Positions 26,562 to 33,774 of a DNA stretch of 64,000 nt are shown here, in pieces (within the stretch, counting starts at the first letter, position 1; the number at the start of each line of letters is the position of its first letter). Below the pieces are notes generated by a model. The model saw nothing but the letters and a program-made list of their open reading frames with translations, did not search any database and was not told the origin of the DNA. Origin of the DNA: JAUNQW01 sp043424615 (lineage in GTDB: Bacteria; Bacillota; Bacilli; Lactobacillales; Carnobacteriaceae_A). Where the stretch lies: the NCBI GenBank assembly GCA_043424615.1, contig JBHWOX010000033.1:62001-126000 (forward strand). Direction: 5' to 3'. A program made the translations under genes and the position numbers.

Positions 26562-26908
26562 TATGGCCGCACCACTCTATCGTAGGTTCGCATACTTTGG
26601 ATAATGTGCGCCATAGTAGTTACTTCACCTACAGCAATCTTATCTTCTAATTCAAAAAAGTTTAAGCATGTGCCACAAGCTTTCAGCTGACTTCCCTTAT
26701 CAACTAAAGTTTGGAAGTCTTCAATTAAATCCGATCCTTCTTCCAGCAGTTGGACGCCTTGATTATATAGCAAGATTTCATCAGGAAGCTGGTCTTGACC
26801 AATCAAATTGCTGACAAAACTTTTCATTAAAATTCTTCCTAATTCATCATTGCCGTCGCCTAAGCGATCAGATCCCAAAACAACAATATAAGCTTGTTCT
26901 TCAGCCAT
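26561..26908 (-). CDS. yedF: Short YedF-like selenium metabolism protein (DsrE-like domain only)
   Basis: A 115-residue protein matching the C-terminal DsrE-like half of YedF: AYIVVLGSDRLGDGNDELGR, ILMKSFVSNL, LYNQGVQLLEEGS and the CxxC motif KACGTCLNFFEL. Typical YedF proteins are about 200 residues with an N-terminal TusA/SirA domain; that domain is missing, and only 18 bp separate this gene from selD, so it was not simply overlooked. The role in selenium handling is inferred from family and operon. Confidence 0.8.
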   Translation of the reverse strand: MAEEQAYIVVLGSDRLGDGNDELGRILMKSFVSNLIGQDQLPDEILLYNQGVQLLEEGSDLIEDFQTLVDKGSQLKACGTCLNFFELEDKIAVGEVTTMAHIIQSMRTYDRVVRP

Positions 26909-26926
26909 GCTTCATTCTCCTTTTTA

Positions 26927-27994
26927 TTATTCTACATCTTCAGCGTGATTATAAATGCGAATCGATTTATCGCCTAATTCTCTAATATTGGCTACATGGG
27001 CGGCTTCAACCCCGTTTTCTTTCAGGTCAGCTAAGAGCGCGTCTTTTTCATTTCTTGGGACGGAGATGAGCAAGCCTCCAGAAGTTTGAGGGTCGTGGAG
27101 TAGGGCGTCTAAGGCCGCATCGATTTTAACCCCATCAGCATACTCAAATTTATGGAAGATGTGTTGGCGATTACGTTTACCCCCACCAGTTTGAACACCT
27201 TTCTTAGCAACCTCATAGGCCCCTTCAATCAGCGGAACATCTCGCATAAAGACATCGGCACCGACACGGTCTGCTAGCATTTCTTCCAAATGGCCTAAGA
27301 AACCGAATCCAGTAATGTCCGTACAAGAGTGAACGGTATAATTCATCATGACGTCCGCTGCATATTTGTTTAAGGTGGCCATTTGTTTAATAGCAGCATC
27401 TAACGTAGCTTGTGGCGTTTTACCACTGTTAAAGCCTGAAGCCACTAAACCAGATCCGATAGGTTTAGTTAAAATCATAGCGTCGCCAACTTCAGCTGTA
27501 TCATTTTGAATGATTTTATCTGGATGAACTAATCCAGTGACAGCCAAACCGTAGACTGGCGTATCCAAGTCAATGGTATGTCCCCCAGCAACAGATGATT
27601 CTGATTCAATCACTTTGTCTGCCCCACCACGAAGGATGTCACCTAAAATGGTTAAGTCTGATTTTTGAGGATAACCCACAATATTTAAGGATACTAGAGG
27701 TTTTCCTCCCATGGCATATACGTCACTCAAAGAGTTAGCTGCAGCCACTTGACCGAATAAATAAGGGTCTTCAATCATTGGTGGGAAAAAGTCCGTGGTT
27801 GAAATTAAAGCATAGTCATCTGAGATTTTATAAATAGCAGCATCATCTGTCGTTTCATAGCCAACAATTAAATTTTCATCTTTACGGTTGGGTAGGTTAC
27901 GCAATATTTCTGATAAACTATCAGGTCCTATTTTAGCGCTTCAACCCCCACATAAAGATCCTAAGTCAAAATTACGTTTTTCTTCATTGATCAT
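26927..27994 (-). CDS. selD: Selenide, water dikinase SelD, itself a selenoprotein
   Basis: A 355-residue selenophosphate synthetase when the in-frame UGA at 27941-27943 is read as Sec18. The N-terminus runs NFDLGSLCGG-U-SAKIGP, where Sec (or Cys in other species) and the Lys three residues on are catalytic. Downstream come TTDDAAIYKI, FGQVAAANSLSDVYAMGG and SGGLLIS, all typical. The ATG at 27994 follows GAGGGGG; a naive caller would start at TTG 27904 and lose the active site. It makes selenophosphate from selenide and ATP. It heads selD-yedF-DUF3343-selB-selA-GT4 and lies behind selC. Confidence 0.97.
27910..27924 (-). promoter_or_regulatory. Candidate bacterial SECIS hairpin in selD
   Basis: On the minus strand CTGATA-GTT-TATCAG, a perfect 6-bp stem with a 3-nt loop at +23 to +25 after the UGA, inside the usual window for bacterial SECIS loops. 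The stem is AT-rich and weaker than in grdB. Confidence 0.5.
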
Positions 27995-28040
27995 TTTAAG
28001 TCCCCCTCAAAATTTTTGAAGCAAAACAAGACGAAAAAAA

Positions 28041-28067
28041 GAGCCACTTTGCATCGCAAAGCAGCTC
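28041..28067 (-). terminator. Intrinsic terminator between selC and selD
   Basis: On the minus strand GAGC-tg-CTTTGC-gat-GCAAAG-tg-GCTC followed by TTTTTTT, about 45 nt after the tRNA 3' end. No clear promoter lies between it and selD, so read-through from the selC promoter may feed the sel operon. Confidence 0.75.
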
Positions 28068-28110
28068 CTAGCTTTTTAATAGAGAGCCATTAACTCTCTC
28101 GAAATATCTC

Positions 28111-28207
28111 TGGCGGGAACGTGTGAGAATCGAACTCACCCAAGAAGCTCCTAACTCCTCATACTGGTTTTGAAGACCAGAGGGAACACCAGAACCCATC
28201 CGCTCCC
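28111..28207 (-). tRNA. selC: tRNA-Sec (anticodon UCA)
   Basis: A 97-nt tRNA on the minus strand with encoded 3' CCA. The anticodon arm is CTGGT-CTTCAAA-ACCAG, with anticodon TCA at 28171-28173 (plus strand TGA), which reads UGA. The T arm is GTGAG-TTCGATT-CTCAC. The variable arm is long, as in tRNA-Sec and tRNA-Ser. The acceptor pairs GGGAGCG with CGTTCCC through one G-U pair; the eighth pair expected for bacterial tRNA-Sec looks like a G-A mismatch. It is directly upstream of selD. Confidence 0.95.
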
Positions 28208-28223
28208 AAAAAGTCACTATTCC

Positions 28224-28252
28224 AATATACAACAAACTTATTATCTTTTCAA
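28224..28252 (-). promoter_or_regulatory. Sigma-A-type promoter of selC
   Basis: On the minus strand TTGAAA (28247-28252), 17-bp spacer, TATATT (28224-28229), placing the transcript start just before the tRNA. The rest of 28253-28500 is AT-rich with no gene or repeat that I can support. Confidence 0.6.
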
Positions 28253-28502
28253 ATAAATTTTATTTTCTGAAAAAGATATTGGAGTTCGGCCAGGTTTTCT
28301 CTTTATGCTTTGCTTATTTATTATTCTCTTCACCATTAATTATAAGAACAGTCCGCTGACTTTTCAATTTTTCATGGTCAAATAGTTATTTGTTTTATAA
28401 ATACCCTGCCGATTTAATTAATAAACACAATATATTAGTCTCTTTTATTATCTTTTTCCAAATATCTTAACTGGACCCTCCTTCTTAATTATCAAAAAGA
28501 TT

Positions 28503-28511
28503 TGGTACAAT
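28503..28511 (+). promoter_or_regulatory. Possible extended -10 promoter of the unknown gene at 28559
   Basis: TGG-TACAAT forms an extended -10 element about 48 bp before the ATG at 28559; no good -35 is seen. AAGGTGATGAC precedes the start codon as ribosome binding site. Confidence 0.4.
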
Positions 28512-28558
28512 AAGATTGAAAAGACCTATAAATAAGATTAGAAAGTTAAGGTGATGAC

Positions 28559-29323
28559 ATGCCATTTTCTTATAATGAGCTGTTCCTCAACTTCTTGGAG
28601 TTTTACGGCTTCCGTCCCATTGAGCTGCACGATAATTTCAGATCCATCTTTAAAAATCAGTTAAAAGAAATTAATCCGGGCATGAGTGAGAAGGAAGTCC
28701 TTAAACTTACCAATCTCATCTTCCATTTGGACGGAAATCAATTAACAAAAAAGCGACAAAACTTTCAAGAACTAGTCAAGAGTTCTATCATTTCATCGGC
28801 CGACCAAAAAAGAATCTACCTATTTAATGGCCGTTTCGTGGATAACCAACTCCATTATTATGTCGATGAAAACCCTCACTTGGGGCGAGCGTGCATCATG
28901 CTGTTTGTTAACGGCATTAATTTAGTTTCCATCCATAGCAATAATCAAGCGCCGCTAGATATTGTTCATAAACAATATCTCCACCGCTTAAACCACCAAC
29001 CGAGCTTATTTGAGCAGACCCTTTTTAATGTTCTTTCCGCTGAAGGCGAGCTTTATGTTGGCCGTATTGTGAAGGACTTGGAACACTTTAACCTGCTCAT
29101 GGAGCAACCCTTCTTTAATTTTATGCCCAAGCAACTGGAATCTTTTATCCAACAAGCAGAAAGCCTGTCAGAGGAAGCTGGTCTCCAATTAAGCATTAAC
29201 CTCAAAGAAAGACCAAAAATGACCCTGGCTTTCAAGCATGTGAACCTCATCCTCAACCAACTCTGGTCCAGCTTAATGATTAGCTATGCTTTAAAAACCG
29301 ACCAAAGCTTTATTGACCTATAA
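28559..29323 (+). CDS. Uncharacterised protein
   Basis: A 254-residue protein I do not recognise. It lacks a signal peptide or membrane segment and looks soluble. It starts MPFSYNELFLNFLEFYGFRP; the middle part is beta-rich (RIYLFNGRFVDNQLHYYVDE, ACIMLFVNGINLVSIHSNN), and the C-terminal third is likely helical with many Leu, Gln and Glu (QLESFIQQAESLSEEAGLQL). AAGGTG lies seven bases before the ATG. It stands alone between selC and the CoA-thioester operon with its own terminator, so context does not indicate a job. Confidence 0.75.
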   Translation: MPFSYNELFLNFLEFYGFRPIELHDNFRSIFKNQLKEINPGMSEKEVLKLTNLIFHLDGNQLTKKRQNFQELVKSSIISSADQKRIYLFNGRFVDNQLHYYVDENPHLGRACIMLFVNGINLVSIHSNNQAPLDIVHKQYLHRLNHQPSLFEQTLFNVLSAEGELYVGRIVKDLEHFNLLMEQPFFNFMPKQLESFIQQAESLSEEAGLQLSINLKERPKMTLAFKHVNLILNQLWSSLMISYALKTDQSFIDL

Positions 29324-29344
29324 CAGTACATCCAACTGACTCAA

Positions 29345-29380
29345 AAAAATAAGCGCTGACTACTATCAGCGCTTATTTTT
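29345..29380. terminator. Bidirectional intrinsic terminator
   Basis: Perfect 15-bp inverted repeat AAAAATAAGCGCTGA / TCAGCGCTTATTTTT with a 6-nt loop, between the unknown gene and the convergent CoA-thioester operon. Confidence 0.85.
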
Positions 29381-29391
29381 TATTTAAAATT

Positions 29392-30321
29392 CTATTGAAC
29401 TCCATTTTGCTGGCAATCGATATATTCATGCCATAAGTTTTTGACTAGCTCTCGGGCAGGTAAAATTTCTTCAATTTGTCCCACGACTTGGCCCGCTAAA
29501 GCTGTGCCTCGGTCCATATCATCTTCAATCGCTCTTGTATAAGACCCTTGAGTCAGCTGAGCAAACTCTTCACTCGACAGCCCTTCACATTCTCTTTTTA
29601 GCAATTCTTCTAAAAATTTATTGCGCAAAGATCGGACGGGCGCCTGTTTGCTAGAACCTGTCACTATGGTTGCTTGGTCATCCGCTTCAAGGATTTTACG
29701 ACGATAAGCGGGGCCGATAGGCGTTTCTTCAGCAGCCAAGAAGAGGGTCCCACATTGAACTCCCACGGCACCTAAACAAAAAACAGCTGCCATAGCTGGT
29801 CCTGAAGCAATTCCTCCTGCAGCTATTACTGGAAGGTCTACGGCTCGGACGACTTGAGGAAGCAGGCTTAAAGTCGTGGACTGGCCAATATGACCCCCTG
29901 CTTCCATTCCTTCACAAATCAAACCATCGACTCCTAAGGCAGCCATTTTTTCAGCATGGTAGACTGAGCCAATGACAGGCAAGATTTTAATGCCTAATTT
30001 TTGCAATTCTTTTGCGAAATACTTGGGAGTCCCAGCCCCTGTTGTCACCCCCGCCGGTTTTTCTTCTGCTATCACTCCTACTAATTCAGGAATATGAGCA
30101 TCCTGCAGCATTAAATTAACCAGAAAAGGCCGGTCTGTTAGCGAGCGGACCTTTCGAATTTCTCGACGCAAGTCTTCCGCCTTCATGGAAGCCGAGCTTA
30201 AAACACCTAATGCCCCAGCTTGACTGACCGCTGCCACCAATGCAGCCTTACTCAAATGAGCCATTCCACCTTGAATAATGGGATAATCAATCGCAAATAA
30301 ATTGGTTAAAGATTGGACCAT
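29392..30321 (-). CDS. FabK/nitronate-monooxygenase-like FMN enzyme
   Basis: A 309-residue TIM-barrel flavoprotein of the FabK / nitronate monooxygenase family. Seen: YPIIQGGMAHLSKAALVAAV, the FMN-binding DGLICEGMEAGGHIGQ, PVIAAGGIASGPAMAAVFCL and GVQCGTLFLAAEE. Relatives are either NAD(P)H enoyl-ACP reductases (FabK) or nitronate oxygenases. Here it overlaps the thiolase gene by 16 bp as last gene of a CoA-thioester operon, so an enoyl-thioester reductase or acyl-CoA oxidising role is more likely than nitronate removal (inference). Confidence 0.8.
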   Translation of the reverse strand: MVQSLTNLFAIDYPIIQGGMAHLSKAALVAAVSQAGALGVLSSASMKAEDLRREIRKVRSLTDRPFLVNLMLQDAHIPELVGVIAEEKPAGVTTGAGTPKYFAKELQKLGIKILPVIGSVYHAEKMAALGVDGLICEGMEAGGHIGQSTTLSLLPQVVRAVDLPVIAAGGIASGPAMAAVFCLGAVGVQCGTLFLAAEETPIGPAYRRKILEADDQATIVTGSSKQAPVRSLRNKFLEELLKRECEGLSSEEFAQLTQGSYTRAIEDDMDRGTALAGQVVGQIEEILPARELVKNLWHEYIDCQQNGVQ

Positions 30322-31523
30322 GAGCCACCTCCGACATATTCAAAAATGGCAGCAGCTCCCATCCCTCCACCAATACACATCGATACCATGCCATAGCGCG
30401 CATGGTCTCTTTTTTTCATTTCAGCTAAGAGACGCGAAGTCAAGACACTTCCTGTTGCCCCATTGGGATGGCCTAAAGCTATGGCTCCGCCATTTGGGTT
30501 CAAGCGGTTGAGATCAAGCTGCAATTCCTTAATAACCGCTAAGGCTTGGGCGGCGAAAGCCTCATTCAATTCAATCACATCCATATCATCCATGCTCAAG
30601 CAAGCCTTTTTCAACACTTTAGGGATAGCAGTCACAGGGCCAATCCCCATCCAGTCGGGGTGAACGCCTGTCACTTGATAGCCGACATAACGGGCGATGG
30701 GGGTTATGTTTCGTTTTTTTAACTCACTTTCAGACATCAAGACCAAAAAGCTCGCCCCATCTGAAATTTGTGAGGCATTGGCAGCGGTGACGGTCCCCTG
30801 ACGTTTGAAGGGAGTAGGCAAGTGGCTGACTGCTTCTAAAGAAGTATCTGGGCGAATCCCTTGGTCTTTATCCACCCATTCTAATCCAACTCGGTCTTCA
30901 CTATCGGCTGCTTTGTCATTAGGCCGGTGAACTTGGACCGGTATGATTTCATCTTCAAACCGCCCACTGGCCTGGGCCCGAGCCGCTTTATAGTGACTTT
31001 GAACGGAAAATTCATCTTGCTCTCTTCTACTAATGTTATAGTGGTCAGCCAATTTTTCAGCTGTTAATCCCATCCAGGTTGACAAGGGCGTATCCGATTG
31101 TTCTAGCTCCCAATTTCCAGTCGCTTCTGGGCTCTCGGCTGGAGGGGTAGTGGATTGGAATTCCAGTCCACCAGCGACCACTATATCGCTGTGGCCGGAT
31201 TGAATGGCTTGGGCTGCAGTAGCGATTGATTGCAAGCCCGAAGCGCAAAAACGGTTAATAGTTTGGGCAGGAACATCCTCACCTAAATCCGAAAGCAAAC
31301 CCACCTTACGAGCAATATTCATCCCCTGTAAATTTTCTGGTACTGAACAGCCCACAATTAAATCATCAACCTCACTGGGCTGGAAAGTCCCCTCCACTCG
31401 CTTTAAGACACCATTCAAAACCTGACTGGCTATGTTTTCAGGCTTATCATAATAATAATGACCGCTCGGACGTCCTTTACCTATGGCTGATCGCCCATAG
31501 GCAACAATATATGCCTTTTCCAT
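30306..31523 (-). CDS. fadA: Acetyl-CoA acyltransferase (thiolase)
   Basis: A 405-residue thiolase. The acyl-accepting Cys93 is in NRFCASGLQSIATAA; the His motif is ALGHPNGATGS; the second catalytic Cys is in VSMCIGGGMGAA near the C-terminus. It splits 3-ketoacyl-CoA with CoA, or runs in reverse as a condensing enzyme. AGGAGG lies six bases before the ATG at 31523; the earlier ATG at 31529 abuts it. It follows the FadN-like gene by 10 bp. The symbol is by analogy to the B. subtilis fadN-fadA-fadE operon. Confidence 0.88.
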   Translation of the reverse strand: MEKAYIVAYGRSAIGKGRPSGHYYYDKPENIASQVLNGVLKRVEGTFQPSEVDDLIVGCSVPENLQGMNIARKVGLLSDLGEDVPAQTINRFCASGLQSIATAAQAIQSGHSDIVVAGGLEFQSTTPPAESPEATGNWELEQSDTPLSTWMGLTAEKLADHYNISRREQDEFSVQSHYKAARAQASGRFEDEIIPVQVHRPNDKAADSEDRVGLEWVDKDQGIRPDTSLEAVSHLPTPFKRQGTVTAANASQISDGASFLVLMSESELKKRNITPIARYVGYQVTGVHPDWMGIGPVTAIPKVLKKACLSMDDMDVIELNEAFAAQALAVIKELQLDLNRLNPNGGAIALGHPNGATGSVLTSRLLAEMKKRDHARYGMVSMCIGGGMGAAAIFEYVGGGSWSNL

Positions 31524-31533
31524 CCTCATCCTC

Positions 31534-33774
31534 CTAGTTATGCAGTACTCTTCCTGTCGTCATCATATGTTTCATCCGTTGATAAGTTTTTTCTTCTCGG
31601 CTTAAATCTTTAAAATGTTGGATCTCTAATTTCTGAAGCAGGTCTGGATGACTTTCCATCCCCATCGCCAGATTCCCTCCTGCGAGAACATCCGCCATGC
31701 AGCGGGCCAATTGCTGGTCATATTCACTAGCAAAACCAGCCTGCACCCAATTCGATGTGAGCCCTTCAATCATTGCTTTAAATTCTGTACCAAAGACGGG
31801 ATAAGATTTTTTAGCTAAAGGATGAAAGCCGATCTGCCATTGAAAACGAATCCAAGCTTCGGCAGCAGGGATAAGCTGACCTTCATGAAGCACGACCTGA
31901 TCAGTATCTTTTAAATAGCCCAATCGTTTAGCATCATAAGCATCTTTAGAAACTTTCCCGTAAGCAACGGTCATAAAGGCGTCTTGCAAGCGTCTTTTCT
32001 TTTCATAGCGTGAAAGCTTGGACCGATAGACTCGGTCCGCCAACTCCGCTAGGCCCCCGCCTGAAGGGATCAAGCCCACACCGACTTCTGTTAGGCCAAT
32101 ATAAGACTGGGCAGCCGCTATCACCATTGGAGATTGCATGGCAATTTCAGCACCGCCACCTAAAGTATAAGAACGAATGGCGGTAACAATAGGCTTGCGA
32201 CTATACTTTATACGATTCACTAATTCATAGCCATAAGTGGAACTTTCATCCAAGTGCTTGTCGATTTGACCTTTTTCAACTTGTTCTTGCATAGCTTTAA
32301 GGTCATAGCCTACGCTGAAGTTTTTCCCAGCTGTTGAAAGAATCAAGCCCTCATATTCTTCCTGCTCAAGTAAATCTAGAGTTGCTAACATTTCCTTGAA
32401 GAGAGGAATATTCAAGGTATTGTTCTTACTCGCGATTAAAAACAGCAAGATACGATCTTTACTATATAAACACCCTTGTTCAAAAGATTGATCCAATTCT
32501 TCATACCCTTGGTCTTTTAAAGAGGGAGTGAGATCAATCGATTCACCCTTTTGATAAAAACTATGTTCTATTGAATCCAGCCAAGCAGGCAATTCTCCGT
32601 GCTCTTCTGCCAATCTTTCTTTGACTTGGTCAAAACCAATCGCATCCCAAATTTGGAAGGGACCTAAGGACCAGTTGTACCCCCACACCATGGCTCGGTC
32701 GATATCACGATAATCATCCGTCACTATCCCCACATTAACGGCTGAAAAATAGAGCAGTTGGCTCAATGATTCCCACATAAATTTACCAAGCTCGTGCTGG
32801 GCGTCAAAAATGAGCTGAAAATTATGGCTGAAATCTTGGCTTTTAAAGTCGTCAAAAAAACCATAGTAAGGAAAGTCACCGGCTTCATAAGTAAAACTTT
32901 CTAAATTTAACACATAGCGCTTTTTGTTTTCTTTTTTATAATAGCCTGCCTTCACCTTATCTCCCAGCAAGCCTTGGTCAACCATCTGCTCGGCAACCGG
33001 CCGCTCTTTGAAGAAAGGATTCAAAAATGAATCCGCCTGATAGTTCTTTATGGCCTGTAAGGAAAGATCATTGCCTGTAAAGTCCGAAAGACGGTAGGGT
33101 CCCATTTTAGTTCGACCCAGATATTTACCTGAAAGGGCATCCACCTGGCTCACAGGCCAGCTCTTTTCTTCTGCTCTTTGCATGATGTCATGGTTGGCAT
33201 AAAAACCAATTCGATTAGCTATAAAACCAATTTCATCCTTAGCGACTATATAATTTTTTCCTAGCTTATTTAATACAAAATCCTGCAACTGTTTGACTTG
33301 TTGGTCTTGGCTGGGGTCATAAGAAACAATTTCAACCAACCGGCTAGAAGGGACAGGCATGAAAAAGTGCAGACCCAACAAACGCTTAGGGTTTTTCAGA
33401 CCTTGGCTGATGGCTTCAATCGACAAACTTGATGTATTACTAACAAAAAGCGTAGAAGGATGTTGGCAGTGATCTTCAACTTTTCGCCAAAGCTCTTGTT
33501 TGCTGTCCAGGTCTTCGACGATGGCTTCTAGGACGATATCAGGCGCTTCCTCATCAAGCAGCCACTCTTCCCAGGCCTTTATCTCTAATCTTTGGATGTC
33601 GTCTGCTTGATAAAGAAAGGGTTGGATGTCTTTTTTTAATTTGGCCAGACCATCAGAAGTTAAGTCATCGGTTATCTTGATTAGGCGCACATCTAAGCCA
33701 GCATTCAACAAATGCCCCGCAATTTGCTTACCCATGGTCCCGCTTCCTAACACAACAGCTTTTTGAATGGTCAT
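31534..33774 (-). CDS. fadN: 3-hydroxyacyl-CoA dehydrogenase / enoyl-CoA hydratase (FadN-like)
   Basis: A 746-residue two-function enzyme in the FadN order. The N-terminal 3-hydroxyacyl-CoA dehydrogenase has VVLGSGTMGKQIAGHLLNAG, catalytic LLGLHFFMPVPSSRLVE, and a second helical part to about residue 400. The C-terminal crotonase domain (about 430-650) has GKNFSVGYDLKAM, YTLGGGAEIAMQSPMV and GVGLIPSGGGLAEL, the oxyanion-hole and Glu-containing segments. It would hydrate enoyl-CoA and oxidise the hydroxyacyl-CoA. It abuts the acyl-CoA ligase gene directly (no gap). Confidence 0.9.
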   Translation of the reverse strand: MTIQKAVVLGSGTMGKQIAGHLLNAGLDVRLIKITDDLTSDGLAKLKKDIQPFLYQADDIQRLEIKAWEEWLLDEEAPDIVLEAIVEDLDSKQELWRKVEDHCQHPSTLFVSNTSSLSIEAISQGLKNPKRLLGLHFFMPVPSSRLVEIVSYDPSQDQQVKQLQDFVLNKLGKNYIVAKDEIGFIANRIGFYANHDIMQRAEEKSWPVSQVDALSGKYLGRTKMGPYRLSDFTGNDLSLQAIKNYQADSFLNPFFKERPVAEQMVDQGLLGDKVKAGYYKKENKKRYVLNLESFTYEAGDFPYYGFFDDFKSQDFSHNFQLIFDAQHELGKFMWESLSQLLYFSAVNVGIVTDDYRDIDRAMVWGYNWSLGPFQIWDAIGFDQVKERLAEEHGELPAWLDSIEHSFYQKGESIDLTPSLKDQGYEELDQSFEQGCLYSKDRILLFLIASKNNTLNIPLFKEMLATLDLLEQEEYEGLILSTAGKNFSVGYDLKAMQEQVEKGQIDKHLDESSTYGYELVNRIKYSRKPIVTAIRSYTLGGGAEIAMQSPMVIAAAQSYIGLTEVGVGLIPSGGGLAELADRVYRSKLSRYEKKRRLQDAFMTVAYGKVSKDAYDAKRLGYLKDTDQVVLHEGQLIPAAEAWIRFQWQIGFHPLAKKSYPVFGTEFKAMIEGLTSNWVQAGFASEYDQQLARCMADVLAGGNLAMGMESHPDLLQKLEIQHFKDLSREEKTYQRMKHMMTTGRVLHN

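Noticed and set aside
27902..27904. TTG start for selD
   Set aside because: It would remove the catalytic Sec region; the ATG at 27994 has a strong ribosome binding site and the frame through UGA matches SelD.
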